DNA of 64,000 nt from Hymenobacter canadensis (lineage in GTDB: Bacteria; Bacteroidota; Bacteroidia; Cytophagales; Hymenobacteraceae). The notes beneath the pieces are model-generated. The model was not told the DNA's origin. It worked only from the letters and a program-made list of their open reading frames with translations, and searched no databases. Where the stretch lies: positions 2,170,001 through 2,234,000 of the forward strand of contig NZ_CP114767.1 in NCBI RefSeq assembly GCF_027359925.1, given 5' to 3'. The first letter of the stretch is position 1; every line of letters begins with the position of its first letter. A program made the translations under genes and the position numbers. Positions 23,587 through 35,886 of the stretch are shown here, piece after piece.

Positions 23587-24864
23587 CTACCTAATAATCC
23601 GGCCGTCGCGGATGCGCACGTCGGGTTTGGGGGCGGCTTTCTTCACCATCGTGCCGAAGGCGCCGCGCTTCTCGAACGAGGCAATGACCTCATCTTCGAC
23701 GGGGGTACGTTGCACTACGGGGTTGTTGGCCCAGAATTCGGGGTCGTATTTGAGGGCTTTGATGGCGGACAGGTCCCGGTCGTCCACGCTCACGCGGGCG
23801 TAGGGAATAGTGGTGGGCGTAGTATCGGTGTCATAGAAGAACGTGAACGACGACACCGTCAGCGGCGTGGCCGACTTGCCGGGGCTGGTGAGGTCGGCGG
23901 CCAGGTTCACCTTCATGTACTCCAGCGGGGCCACCACCACGGCGGGGTCGTCGTTGCGGAAGGCCATTTCGATTTCCAGCTGGGTGTTGCGGAATTTCTG
24001 GCTGGGGTCCGACGTGGAGCCCGTGAAGTTGGGCGACGTCATGTGGTAGCGCACCACTTTGTAGCTGTCGATATCAATCCAGATGGTGCCTTCCGACTTG
24101 TACTTGGTCAGCTCGGGACGGGTCTGGAAGGTGATTTCCGCAATGCCGCCCTTGGTGCTGTCGGGGCCCGAGGCCACAATGCCTTTCAGCTCCAGCAGGT
24201 AGTTCTGCACCACGTTGGGGCTGAGCAGCGCCAATGACCGGGTGGTGTCGGCGTTGGCATCGAACAGGCCGTAGGAGCGGGTGTAGAGCGAGAAGTTGCT
24301 GAAGTTGGTGATGCTGGGCACGGCGGCGTAGCGGCCCTGCGCAATGGCCGTGCCATCGATGCGGGCGTTGCTGGACTTCACGTTCCAAACCACTTCCTGC
24401 AGCTCGGTGGGCTGGTTGGCTACGCGCGTGATCTGGCGGTAGAAAGCCTTGCCGTAGAACTTCTGGCGGTAGCCGGCCCGCATCTGGCGGTAGGCGCGGT
24501 CAACGAGCTGAAATGGGTAGCTGCCCACTTTCACCTCGGGCAGCGCCACGGCCGCCGTGGCCAGCGCCAGCTTCAGCGGCTCCGCGGCACTCGTCACCCG
24601 AATGGTGTCCTTGAGGTGGCCCAGCTCCGACACCAGCAGCGTGACGGGCAGATTGGGCACCGAGAGGGTGAACTCGCCGTCGGCGTTGGTGGTGGTGCCG
24701 CGCGTGGTGCCGCGCACCACTACGCTGGAAAAGGGCAGCGTTTCGCGGGTGTCTTTGTCGACGACGGTGCCGCGCAGCTGCACCTGGGCCTGGGCGGCCT
24801 GCGCAAGCAGCAGCGCCGCCAGCAGCAGGCCCACGGGCCGCGCCGGGCGGCCAAAGGAAAGCAC
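23587..24864 (-). CDS. Exported protein with carboxypeptidase-like regulatory domain
   Basis: About 425 residues from a GTG start at 24864, chosen because it gives a compact signal peptide (MLSFGRPARPVGLLLAALLLAQAAQAQ). Longer in-frame options begin at an ATG at 24957 or a GTG at 24984. After the signal comes a CarboxypepD_reg-like beta-sandwich (LRGTVVDKDTRETLPFSSVVVRGT...GEFTLSVP, about residues 29-105). The large C-terminal part, with IWIDIDSYKVVRYHM, resembles an outer membrane lipoprotein-sorting or lolA-type beta sheet. I do not know its function. It ends in basic DVRIRDGRIIR. Confidence 0.72.
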   Translation of the reverse strand: MLSFGRPARPVGLLLAALLLAQAAQAQVQLRGTVVDKDTRETLPFSSVVVRGTTRGTTTNADGEFTLSVPNLPVTLLVSELGHLKDTIRVTSAAEPLKLALATAAVALPEVKVGSYPFQLVDRAYRQMRAGYRQKFYGKAFYRQITRVANQPTELQEVVWNVKSSNARIDGTAIAQGRYAAVPSITNFSNFSLYTRSYGLFDANADTTRSLALLSPNVVQNYLLELKGIVASGPDSTKGGIAEITFQTRPELTKYKSEGTIWIDIDSYKVVRYHMTSPNFTGSTSDPSQKFRNTQLEIEMAFRNDDPAVVVAPLEYMKVNLAADLTSPGKSATPLTVSSFTFFYDTDTTPTTIPYARVSVDDRDLSAIKALKYDPEFWANNPVVQRTPVEDEVIASFEKRGAFGTMVKKAAPKPDVRIRDGRIIR

Positions 24865-25096
24865 GAAAGAGAGAAAGGAACGCAGAATCAAAACGGCCGG
24901 GGTTGAGGTGAGAAGATAAACCGCTACGGCGCTAACGCCGCCGCGGCCCGCAAGCATATACGGCACCTGCAAAAGTAGGCCCACTCTAGCGAACCGCAGA
25001 AATCAGCGGTGCAATACCGCCTCTTTCAACACGGCCGTTAGTCCACCACAATTGTTGGTGCCCGCAGCCCCTACCCAAAAACTGCATCTTTACACT

Positions 25097-26104
25097 ATGA
25101 AGAAGCCCCTGTTTCTACTTCTGGCGGCCAGCCTGCTGACCAACTGTACCGCCGAAGCGCAGAAGAACGCCTTGACCATTGCCTTCGGCTCCTGCAACCG
25201 CCACACCCTGCCGCAGCCACTCTGGAACGACATTGCCGCCCAGAAACCCGATGTCTGGGTCTGGCTTGGCGACAATATTTATGGCGACTCCGACGACCCG
25301 GCTGTATTAAAGGCCAAGTATGACGCCCAACTCAATCAGCCCGATTACGCGCAGTTCCGTCGGCAGGTACCGGCCATTATCGGCACTTGGGATGACCACG
25401 ACTACGGCCGCAACGATGGCGACAAAACCTACCCCTTCAAGGCCCAGAACCAGCAGCTGGCCCTGGACTTTCTGCAGGAGCCGCCCGATAGTCCGCGCCG
25501 CCGCCAGGAGGGCATCTACGCGGCTTACACCTATGCCGTGGGTGGCAAAAAGGTGAAGGTGATTCTGCTCGACGACCGGTATTTTCAGGACACGCTCTAC
25601 CGCAACGCCAACCAGGTATATCAGCCTAACCCCACCGGCGACGTGCTGGGCGAGGCGCAGTGGGCCTGGCTCGCGCAGCAGCTCCGCGCCTCCGACGCCG
25701 ATGCGCACATTATTGGGTGCGGCATTCAATTTCTGCCGCAGCAGCACCGGTTCGAGAAGTGGGCCAACTTCCCGGCGGCCCGCCAACGCCTGCTGGCCCT
25801 ACTCACCGAGACGCATCCCAAAGGCGTTTTGCTCATCAGTGGCGACCGGCACATCGGCGAGATGTCGCGCCTCGCGGTGCCGGGCCTGGCGGCGCCGGTG
25901 CTGGAAGTCACTTCCAGCGGCCTCACGCACCCGGCCACGAATAACACCGGCGAGCCAAACGACCTCCGCGTGGGGCCGCTCGTGAACCAGAAGCATTACG
26001 GGCTTTTCCGCTTCCGCCAGAAGCGCCAGCGGCTTTTCGTCACGGCCTCTCTGCGCGGAGAAAACGGCCAAGTATTCTATGAGCAGGAGCTGGAAGTGAA
26101 ATAG
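25097..26104 (+). CDS. PhoD-like phosphatase/phosphodiesterase lipoprotein
   Basis: 335 residues from the ATG at 25097. A lipoprotein signal ends LLTNC. The body has PhoD metallophosphatase motifs: FGSCNRH, WVWLGDNIYGD, GTWDDHDYGRND and LISGDRHIGEM. The metal-binding aspartates, asparagine and histidines are in place, so it should hydrolyse phosphate mono- or diesters in the periplasm or at the cell surface. It is shorter than classical Bacillus PhoD and closer to the alkaline phosphatase D-like proteins of Bacteroidota. The divergent neighbour starts less than 240 bases away, sharing a promoter region. Confidence 0.9.
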   Translation: MKKPLFLLLAASLLTNCTAEAQKNALTIAFGSCNRHTLPQPLWNDIAAQKPDVWVWLGDNIYGDSDDPAVLKAKYDAQLNQPDYAQFRRQVPAIIGTWDDHDYGRNDGDKTYPFKAQNQQLALDFLQEPPDSPRRRQEGIYAAYTYAVGGKKVKVILLDDRYFQDTLYRNANQVYQPNPTGDVLGEAQWAWLAQQLRASDADAHIIGCGIQFLPQQHRFEKWANFPAARQRLLALLTETHPKGVLLISGDRHIGEMSRLAVPGLAAPVLEVTSSGLTHPATNNTGEPNDLRVGPLVNQKHYGLFRFRQKRQRLFVTASLRGENGQVFYEQELEVK

Positions 26105-26180
26105 TATCCTGAACTCTACTCAGGCTTACTGCATCCTTCCGATTCCCGTAAATTCGCCCTATCACTCATCCTCCTCGATC

Positions 26181-29381
<3,201 letters not shown>

Positions 29382-29467
29382 CCACCGCCGTGGGCACAAG
29401 CGCAACAATTCGGGCGCAACGGCTCTTGTAGTGGGGCACCTCATCTTTCACCCCTAACGCGCCCGCC

Positions 29468-30049
29468 ATGAGCCAGATTCTACAGGAAGTTCTCGCTGCC
29501 AACAAGCAGTATCAGGCCGAGTTCGGCGACAAAGGCTCCCTGGCCCTGCCGCCGGCCCGCGCCTTTGCCATCCTCACCTGCATGGACGCCCGCCTCGACC
29601 CGGCCAAGTACGCCGGCTTGTCAGAAGGCGACGCCCACGTTATCCGCAACGCCGGCGGCCGCGCCAGCGACGACGCCATCCGCTCGCTGGTGATTTCCTA
29701 CAAGCTACTCGGCACCAAAGAGTTCTTCGTCATTCACCACACCGATTGCGGCATGCTGCTCTTCACCGACGACATCATGCGCGACCTGCTGGCTAGCAGC
29801 CTCGAAACCGCTACTGTGGACGAAAACGGCTGGCACGATGTAGGCCAGGGCCCCGGTTCGGCGGAAGCCCGCAACATTGCCTTCCTGACCTTCAAGAACC
29901 TGGAGCAAAGCGTCATCGACGACGTGCAGCGCATCCGGCAGCATCCGCTCGTACCCGCCACGATTCCGGTGTACGGCTACATCTACGACGTGAAAAGCGG
30001 CCAGCTGCTGGAAGTGCCCGCCGCCACGCAAATCGGGCAGGCAAAGTAA
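29468..30049 (+). CDS. Beta-class carbonic anhydrase
   Basis: 193 residues. Zinc ligands Cys38 (CMDARLD, with Asp40 and Arg42 as the CxDxR pair) and His91/Cys94 (HHTDCGM) are all present, and [17 protein letters not shown] matches the family core. It interconverts carbon dioxide and bicarbonate in the cytoplasm. The small size and position of motifs fit the type without a long N-terminal extension. No signal peptide. It lies 86 bases downstream of the GH3 fusion with no terminator seen between them. Confidence 0.92.
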   Translation: MSQILQEVLAANKQYQAEFGDKGSLALPPARAFAILTCMDARLDPAKYAGLSEGDAHVIRNAGGRASDDAIRSLVISYKLLGTKEFFVIHHTDCGMLLFTDDIMRDLLASSLETATVDENGWHDVGQGPGSAEARNIAFLTFKNLEQSVIDDVQRIRQHPLVPATIPVYGYIYDVKSGQLLEVPAATQIGQAK

Positions 30050-30072
30050 CCGGCCCTTCCGACCAGTATTGC

Positions 30073-30105
30073 AAATGCCCCGGCCAGCTGGCCGGGGCAT
30101 TTTTT
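30073..30105 (+). terminator. Terminator after carbonic anhydrase
   Basis: AAATGCCCCGGCC-AGCT-GGCCGGGGCATTT followed by TTT: a 13-bp perfect stem with a T-tract. Confidence 0.9.
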
Positions 30106-30150
30106 GTGCAACTTATTCACCTACTTGCGGCTCTATCCTACTATAATTCA

Positions 30151-30801
30151 ATGACTATGAAACACACGTATCTGTTGCCCGCCTTTGCCCTGTTAGGACT
30201 GGTGTCGGGCTGCGCCAAAGATCCGGCCCAGGAATTCAAACTCTCGGCCGAGCAGCTGGCCTGGCAGCCCTACCGCACCGGCGAAGTGCTGCGGTTTGGG
30301 CATGATAAGAGCAGCAAAATCCGAACCTACCGGGTTATAGAGGTACAGGACCGTATGGAAACGCAGTACCAAAGCGGCTCGTGGCTTCCTTTTCCGCAGA
30401 AAGAACCTCCCCTATATCAATATCTCACGATTAAAGTTCAGCGTACCGATTCAACGTCGCAACCTTGGGTAGCTCTGGATATGCACTTATACAGTATGCC
30501 AGTGGGTGGCATAGAGCTACGAGCAGCAGCAGAGTGGGAATCGTTCTATAACACCTATTTACCAATCGATTCTGTCAATGCTGGAGTATCTATAGACACG
30601 CTTTATTACCCGGGCATAAAGCTGCTACCAACAGTACGCCTAGGGCCAACTACCCACCCACAGGTCATTTTTTGTCGAAACAAATACCCTAATTCGATTC
30701 CTGCTGGCGGCAAACGGAACCGCTATCTGTATTACGCCAAGAGGAAAGGCGTGGTAGGGTTTCAGGAAGACGGCTCCGGCCTGTGGTACCGGCTGCCCTA
30801 A
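30151..30801 (+). CDS. Hypothetical lipoprotein
   Basis: 216 residues (ATG at 30151; an ATG two codons later is equally good). It has a lipoprotein signal ending LVSGC, then a beta-rich body with no recognised family. Segments such as VLRFGHDKSSKIRTYRVIEVQDR suggest a lipocalin-like or beta-sandwich fold, but this is only an impression. Its middle (about 30400-30700) is visibly less GC-rich and uses more A/T-ending codons than its neighbours, hinting at later arrival or weaker selection. A terminator lies in front, so it probably has its own promoter. Confidence 0.7.
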   Translation: MTMKHTYLLPAFALLGLVSGCAKDPAQEFKLSAEQLAWQPYRTGEVLRFGHDKSSKIRTYRVIEVQDRMETQYQSGSWLPFPQKEPPLYQYLTIKVQRTDSTSQPWVALDMHLYSMPVGGIELRAAAEWESFYNTYLPIDSVNAGVSIDTLYYPGIKLLPTVRLGPTTHPQVIFCRNKYPNSIPAGGKRNRYLYYAKRKGVVGFQEDGSGLWYRLP

Positions 30802-30865
30802 GGGCTGCATAAAATTCGGCAGAACGGTAGTTACGGTAGCGGAGCCGCAGTTTTCTCTGTAGCTT

Positions 30866-32524
30866 ATGGCCCTGCCAACTCCCCCCAACCGACCTCCCAT
30901 GCTAGGACTCATGATGCAGGAGCCGCTGCGTATCGCCGGCCTCCTCGAACACGCCGAAAAGTGGCACGCTGACACCGAAATCGTGAGCCGGCTGGCCGAG
31001 GGCGGCCTGCACCGCTACACCTACGCCGGCCTGGGCCGCCGCAGCCGGCAGCTGGCCCACGCCCTGGCCCGCCTGGGCATGCAGCGCGGCGACCGGGTGG
31101 GCACGCTGGCCTGGAACACGCACCGCCACCTGGAGCTGTACTACGGCGTGTCGGGCAGCGGGGCTGTGTGCCACACCGTCAACCCGCGCCTGTTTTTCGA
31201 GCAGCTGGTCTACATCATCAACCACGCCGAAGACCGGCTGCTGTTCTTCGACCTCACCTTCCTGCCGCTGGTGGAAAAGCTGGCCCCCAGCTGCCCTAAG
31301 GTGGAAAGCTGGGTACTGATGACCGACCGGGCCCACATGCCCGAAACCACCACCCTGCCCGACCTGCGCTGCTACGAAGACCTGCTGGCCACCGAAAACG
31401 CCGAGTACGCGTGGCCGTATTTCGACGAGAATACGGCCTCCTCGCTGTGCTACACCTCCGGCACCACCGACCAGCCCAAGGGCGTGCTGTACTCGCACCG
31501 CTCCACGCTGCTGCACAGCTACGCTGCCTCCCTACCCGACTGCTTCAACTGCTCGGCCCGCGACACGGTGCTGCCAGTAGTGCCCATGTTCCACGTTAAC
31601 GCCTGGGGCATTCCGTACGCGGCGCCGCTCAACGGTTGCAAGCTGGTGCTGCCCGGCCCCGGCCTCGACGCGGCCAGCCTCTACGAGCTCTACGAGACGG
31701 AGGGCGTGACCTTCACGGCCGGCGTACCCACCATCTGGTTTGGGCTGCTGACGTTTATGCGCGAGAAAAAGCTGCAGTTCACTACCCTGCGGCGCATGAT
31801 TGTGGGCGGCGCTTCCTGCCCGCCGGCCTTGCTCAAGGCGTTTGATGAGGAGCTGGGCGTGGAAATCCGGCACGCCTGGGGCATGTCCGAAACCTCGCCG
31901 CTGGGCACGGTCTGCACCCTCAAGACCCAGCAGCTCAGCCTCAGCCCCGACGAGCAGTTTGCCATCCAGACCAAGCAGGGCCGCGCCATCTTCGGGGTGG
32001 ATATGCAGATTGTGGACGATGCCGGCCAGCCCCTCCCCCACGACGGTGTGGCGTTCGGCGACCTACTGGTGCGCGGGCCGTTCATCGTGGCCGAGTACTT
32101 CCGCACCCTACACCCTGGCGAGCTGACCGCCAGCGGCTGGTTCCGCACCGGCGACGTGGCCACCATCGACCCCAACGGCTTCATGCAAATCACCGACCGC
32201 AGCAAAGACGTCATCAAGTCGGGCGGCGAGTGGATTTCCAGCATCGAGCTGGAAAACCTGGCCATCGGGCACCCGCATATTGCCGAGGCCGCCGTTATCG
32301 GCGTGCCCCACCCCAAGTGGAGCGAGCGGCCATTATTGGTGGTAGTACGCAAGCCCGAGGCCACCGTCACGGCCGAAGAGCTACTAGCTTTCTACGACGG
32401 CAAAGTAGCCCGCTGGTGGATTCCGGAAGCCGTGGAATTCGTAACCGAGCTACCCCACACCGCCACCGGCAAGCTCCTCAAAACGCAACTCCGGAAGAAT
32501 TTCGCGGGATACCAATGGCCGTAG
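30866..32524 (+). CDS. Long-chain fatty acid-CoA ligase (AMP-binding family)
   Basis: 552 residues of the ANL superfamily. The P-loop-like motif is [11 protein letters not shown], followed by [22 protein letters not shown] and the hinge TGDVATID...[14 protein letters not shown]; the C-terminal catalytic lysine lies in TGKLLKTQL. It should activate a carboxylic acid as an acyl-AMP and then form the CoA thioester in the cytoplasm. The closest general resemblance is to medium/long-chain acyl-CoA synthetases used in fatty acid degradation. Chain length cannot be judged. The ATG at 30866 was chosen because it gives a short, normal N-terminus. Confidence 0.9.
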   Translation: MALPTPPNRPPMLGLMMQEPLRIAGLLEHAEKWHADTEIVSRLAEGGLHRYTYAGLGRRSRQLAHALARLGMQRGDRVGTLAWNTHRHLELYYGVSGSGAVCHTVNPRLFFEQLVYIINHAEDRLLFFDLTFLPLVEKLAPSCPKVESWVLMTDRAHMPETTTLPDLRCYEDLLATENAEYAWPYFDENTASSLCYTSGTTDQPKGVLYSHRSTLLHSYAASLPDCFNCSARDTVLPVVPMFHVNAWGIPYAAPLNGCKLVLPGPGLDAASLYELYETEGVTFTAGVPTIWFGLLTFMREKKLQFTTLRRMIVGGASCPPALLKAFDEELGVEIRHAWGMSETSPLGTVCTLKTQQLSLSPDEQFAIQTKQGRAIFGVDMQIVDDAGQPLPHDGVAFGDLLVRGPFIVAEYFRTLHPGELTASGWFRTGDVATIDPNGFMQITDRSKDVIKSGGEWISSIELENLAIGHPHIAEAAVIGVPHPKWSERPLLVVVRKPEATVTAEELLAFYDGKVARWWIPEAVEFVTELPHTATGKLLKTQLRKNFAGYQWP

Positions 32525-32543
32525 CAACTCCAACCTAATAACG

Positions 32544-32583
32544 CAAACGCGCCGGCTGCCTGTAGTGGCAGCCGGCGCGTTTG
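32544..32583. terminator. Strong hairpin between convergent genes
   Basis: CAAACGCGCCGGCTGCC pairs perfectly with GGCAGCCGGCGCGTTTG (17 bp) around TGTAGT. It sits between the acyl-CoA ligase stop and the DUF2059 stop. Confidence 0.8.
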
Positions 32584-32621
32584 GTAACGAGGTCAAAACA
32601 TTGCCGCGTTTCTGTGGCAGT

Positions 32622-33125
32622 TTAGTTGTCGGTGGTTGGGGGCTGGCTTTTCATTTTTTCCGCAATGGCCTGCTGCAGCTCGGGCATATGCTCCTGCATC
32701 CGGCGCTGCCCGATTTCCATGCCGCCTTGCATAAGAATCGGCATTTTCTCCAGGGCTTTGCGGCCGACAAGTGTCTGGTAAAACTTGGTCATTTCCTTAA
32801 GCTCCTTCTCCGTGAACTCGCGGGCGTAGAGCTGCACCAGGTCTTCCTTGATGACCGCCCAGCTCATGTACTTGTTGAAAAACTCACGGAAGACCGGCTC
32901 CATGGCTTTCACATTAGGGTTTTGCTGCGTCTGCATGGCCAGCATCCGGTCGATGGAGGTTGCTATGTTCTTTTCCGTGTTGGCCACTTCCAATGCCTCC
33001 TCGGCGGCCTTGCGCAGGCTATTGGATATAGGCTGGGCAGCGGCGGGAGCAGCAGGCGCCTGGGCCATTGCGGTAGGGGCAGCCAGCATCAGCGCGGCCG
33101 CCATAGTCAATAGATAATTTTTCAT
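32622..33125 (-). CDS. DUF2059 family exported protein
   Basis: 167 residues from the ATG at 33125. A signal peptide (MKNYLLTMAAALMLAAPTAMAQ) precedes a short Ala/Pro spacer and an all-helical domain. The VREFFNKYMSWAVIKEDLVQLYAREFTEKELKEMTKFYQTLVGRKALEKMP pattern, with F-x-E-x-E-L and FY-x-T-x-x-G, is the DUF2059 signature. Function of the family is unknown; it is exported and probably periplasmic. The longer frame adds 18 residues before the signal and was rejected. Confidence 0.85.
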   Translation of the reverse strand: MKNYLLTMAAALMLAAPTAMAQAPAAPAAAQPISNSLRKAAEEALEVANTEKNIATSIDRMLAMQTQQNPNVKAMEPVFREFFNKYMSWAVIKEDLVQLYAREFTEKELKEMTKFYQTLVGRKALEKMPILMQGGMEIGQRRMQEHMPELQQAIAEKMKSQPPTTDN

Positions 33126-33186
33126 AGTCCCATAGATACGACATCCTGTTGATTCTGGCGCACTTTGTAATACCAGCAAGCCGGCC

Positions 33187-34353
33187 TCACACTTTGATAA
33201 TCACACCCTTCTTATACATCCCCCACAGCACGCCCAGCCAGATCAGCACGCACACCAGCGCGCCGGCCAACGAGGCGTTGACAGGGCTGAAGTAGGGCGT
33301 GAAGAACGTGTTGTAGAGCCAGGCACGCAGCGTCACGTCGCCGACTTTAATCAGGTTGAGGGTTTTGGAAACGATGGCCGAGAGGAAGAAAACGGTAATG
33401 GCATTCACGCCGTAGGCCAGGGCCGGCCGGGTCCACCAGCCGCGGTGGTTTTGCACGTCCGTCAGCCAGTAGAGGGCCGCCAGGGCCATCATGGCCAGGC
33501 CGCCGGTATAGAGCACGTAGGAGCTGGTCCAGAGGCTTTTGTTGATGGGAAACCAGCCGTTCCAGATCAGGCCCAGCAGCACCGCCGCGCCGCCCGCCAC
33601 AAACAGCCAAGCCACGCGGGCGGCCGGCTCCACGTCCTTGCGCCGCAGCCACTGCGCCGTGAGCATCCCGAGCAAACCCGTACCGATAGCGGGCAGCGTG
33701 CCGAGCAAACCTTCGGGGTCCCAGGTGCGGCTGTTTTTCCAGAGGTGGCTTTCGGTGAATACCAGCCGATCCAGCCAAGCGCCGAGGTTGGTGCCGGCCT
33801 CCAGGTTGGCGGCCCCGTAGCCGGGCACCGGCACCACCTGCAGCAGCACGTTGTAGAGCACCAGCACGAAGGCCAGCAGCCCGAACTGCTGCCGCCGCGT
33901 GGTTTTCAAAAACAGCACCCCGCACACCAGAAACACCCACGAAATGCGGGCCAGCACGCCCGGAATCCGGAGCGTGTCAAACTCAAACTTCGGATACAAT
34001 GCCCCCAGCAGCCCCAGCCCAAACAGGATGGCCGACCGTTTCAGCACCCGAACCATCGTGCGGGCCTGGGTTTCAGGCTGCCGCCGCGCGCCATCCAGCG
34101 CATACACGATGCTGACGCCCACGATGAACAGGAAGAACGGAAAAATCAGGTCGGTGGGCGTGCAGCCGTGCCAGTGCGCGTGCTCCAGCGGCGCGTAGAT
34201 GTGGCCCCAGTCGCCGGGGTTGTTCACCAGAATCATGGCCGCCACGGTGAGGCCGCGGAATACGTCGAGGCTGATGAGGCGGGCCGGCTGCGAGGCCTCG
34301 GCCAGCGGCACGGCACCGGTAGTTTCTACAGCAGCCTGGGTGGTGGTTTGCAT
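33187..34353 (-). CDS. DUF5009/NagX-like (heparan-alpha-glucosaminide N-acetyltransferase-type) membrane protein
   Basis: 388 residues from the ATG at 34353, with ten or more hydrophobic helices. LISLDVFRGLTVAAMILVNNPG and AHWHGCTPTDLIFPFFLFIVGVS near the N-terminus are the signature of the HGSNAT/NagX group; the conserved His of WHGC corresponds to the region where the human enzyme is acetylated. The lysosomal homologue N-acetylates terminal glucosamine across the membrane, and in bacteria NagX genes accompany N-acetylglucosamine pathways. It is the downstream neighbour of a SusD gene on the same strand, so it probably belongs to that uptake operon. Confidence 0.85.
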   Translation of the reverse strand: MQTTTQAAVETTGAVPLAEASQPARLISLDVFRGLTVAAMILVNNPGDWGHIYAPLEHAHWHGCTPTDLIFPFFLFIVGVSIVYALDGARRQPETQARTMVRVLKRSAILFGLGLLGALYPKFEFDTLRIPGVLARISWVFLVCGVLFLKTTRRQQFGLLAFVLVLYNVLLQVVPVPGYGAANLEAGTNLGAWLDRLVFTESHLWKNSRTWDPEGLLGTLPAIGTGLLGMLTAQWLRRKDVEPAARVAWLFVAGGAAVLLGLIWNGWFPINKSLWTSSYVLYTGGLAMMALAALYWLTDVQNHRGWWTRPALAYGVNAITVFFLSAIVSKTLNLIKVGDVTLRAWLYNTFFTPYFSPVNASLAGALVCVLIWLGVLWGMYKKGVIIKV

Positions 34354-34454
34354 GGCGGGATTAGCAGCAAGTATCAGAGAAGCGGGAATACCCAAAGCTA
34401 TAAAATACGGCCACGCCACGAGCGTTTATTCGTGCTTACGGCCAGCGCGCAACG

Positions 34455-34495
34455 CACACGGCTGGCCTCCGCCCGAAGCAGAAGCCAGCCGTGTG
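34455..34495 (-). terminator. Hairpin between susD and the DUF5009 gene
   Basis: CACACGGCTGGC pairs with GCCAGCCGTGTG around a 17-nt loop, 21 bases after the SusD stop. It lacks a T-tract, so it may only partly separate the two genes. Confidence 0.5.
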
Positions 34496-34515
34496 TCCTA
34501 CCCGCTTGGGTCAGC

Positions 34516-35847
34516 CTAAATAGCCGGATCTTCGGGCGTATTCACATTGTTTTCCCGCTCTACCCGCGGATAAGGGAAGAAGTTGCGGTTGCGCTCGGCC
34601 CCGGTTGTGCCCGGGCCGGGCCGGTTGAAGCGGCGGCTGTCATCGAGGCGGAAGCCCTGGAAGGCCAGCTCTACCTGCCGGTTGCGATAGATGTCGAGCA
34701 GCACGGCAGCCTGGGTGAGGGCGCCACCATACGCCGCCAGCCCAGCCCCGGGAGGCGCCGTGGGGTACGCAGCGGCACCCACGGTCAGGGTGGTGGCCGC
34801 CGCCGTACTGGTACGCACCCGGTTCAGCTCCGTCACGGCGTTGGGCAGGTCGTTTTTGCGGGCGTAGGCCTCGGCCCGGATCAGCAGCATCTCGCCGGGC
34901 ACGTACACCGGCACCGGGGCGGCGCTGGCCGTGTAGAAGCCCGTGCCCCGGTTCTGGGTGGGGGTAGGCGAAGCCCGGGTATAGAACGGAATGCGTCGGT
35001 CACCGGCCTCGGGCGCCAGCGCGCCGGTCAGGCCCAGGTTCACGTCGGTGGGCTCAAACACGTTGCGGTTGCCGAAGGCCACCTCCGACACGGCGTTGCG
35101 GGCCAGCTCATCAAACGTGAAATAAGAGCGGCTAACCTGGTCGACGCGGGCGGCGGCCGCAATGGCTTTGTCGTAGTCGCCGGCCAGCAGGCTGTAGCGC
35201 GCAATCAGGGCCTGCAGGGTGTTGGCGAGGTTGATGCCGCCGATAATCTTACTGTTGAAATCGGCCGAAACCGGGTTGGCGGCCAGCTGGGTGGCCGCCG
35301 TTTCCAGCTGCGCCACCGCCGACTGCAGCGCCGCCACCCGCGGCACAAACGGCGCGTTGGTAGCCGTGGTGATGGGCAGCTGCTCGAAATACTGCGCCAC
35401 CGTGCCGATGGCCAACGCCCGGAAGATGCTGGCGTAGGCCACAATGCCGCTGCGCGTGCCGGGGTCGGCGGCGTTGCCGGCGTTGGCTAGCACCAAGTCG
35501 GCGTTGGCGCGCACCAGCTGGCTCTGGGTCCAGACGTTGCGCACCACGCCGTTGAGGTTGGTGACGTTGCCGGCCCCGAGGCTCACGTTGAATTCCTCGA
35601 TGTTGCCCACGTTAATCACCGTCAGCTCGCGCGTGCTCAGGCCCCCGGCCGCCACGGTGTTGTAAATCGGGCTCAGGGCGCCGCCCGTAGTAAAGCGCGA
35701 CTGCAGGCCGTTGCAGACGGTAATCAGGCCGTCGGCGTTAGTGACCACCTGCTCCTGGCTGGCGGTGCTGGGGTTCAGGTATTCTTTGTCGCAGCTGCTG
35801 ACCGTCAGCACGGTCAGGGCAGCCAGCGAAACCAGTATCTTTTTCAT
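34516..35847 (-). CDS. SusD/RagB family outer membrane lipoprotein
   Basis: 443 residues with the lipoprotein signal MKKILVSLAALTVLTVSSC and SusD-type TPR-rich body. Segments typical of the family are LLIRAEAYARKNDLPNAVTELNRVR near the C-terminus and the final AFQGFRLDDSRRFNRPG. SusD proteins sit on the SusC barrel as a lid and bind the glycan or peptide before import. Its SusC partner is encoded directly upstream on the same strand (start codon 39 bases after the SusC stop), so the pair is an operon. Confidence 0.92.
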   Translation of the reverse strand: MKKILVSLAALTVLTVSSCDKEYLNPSTASQEQVVTNADGLITVCNGLQSRFTTGGALSPIYNTVAAGGLSTRELTVINVGNIEEFNVSLGAGNVTNLNGVVRNVWTQSQLVRANADLVLANAGNAADPGTRSGIVAYASIFRALAIGTVAQYFEQLPITTATNAPFVPRVAALQSAVAQLETAATQLAANPVSADFNSKIIGGINLANTLQALIARYSLLAGDYDKAIAAAARVDQVSRSYFTFDELARNAVSEVAFGNRNVFEPTDVNLGLTGALAPEAGDRRIPFYTRASPTPTQNRGTGFYTASAAPVPVYVPGEMLLIRAEAYARKNDLPNAVTELNRVRTSTAAATTLTVGAAAYPTAPPGAGLAAYGGALTQAAVLLDIYRNRQVELAFQGFRLDDSRRFNRPGPGTTGAERNRNFFPYPRVERENNVNTPEDPAI

Positions 35848-35886
35848 GGCGTGAATCGAAGTGAGGGAGAAAAGGGACAGCCGGGC

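Noticed and set aside
33445..35490. 681-residue open frame antisense to the DUF5009 and SusD genes
   Set aside because: It crosses two real genes and the hairpin between them, with Arg/Pro/His-rich shadow composition.
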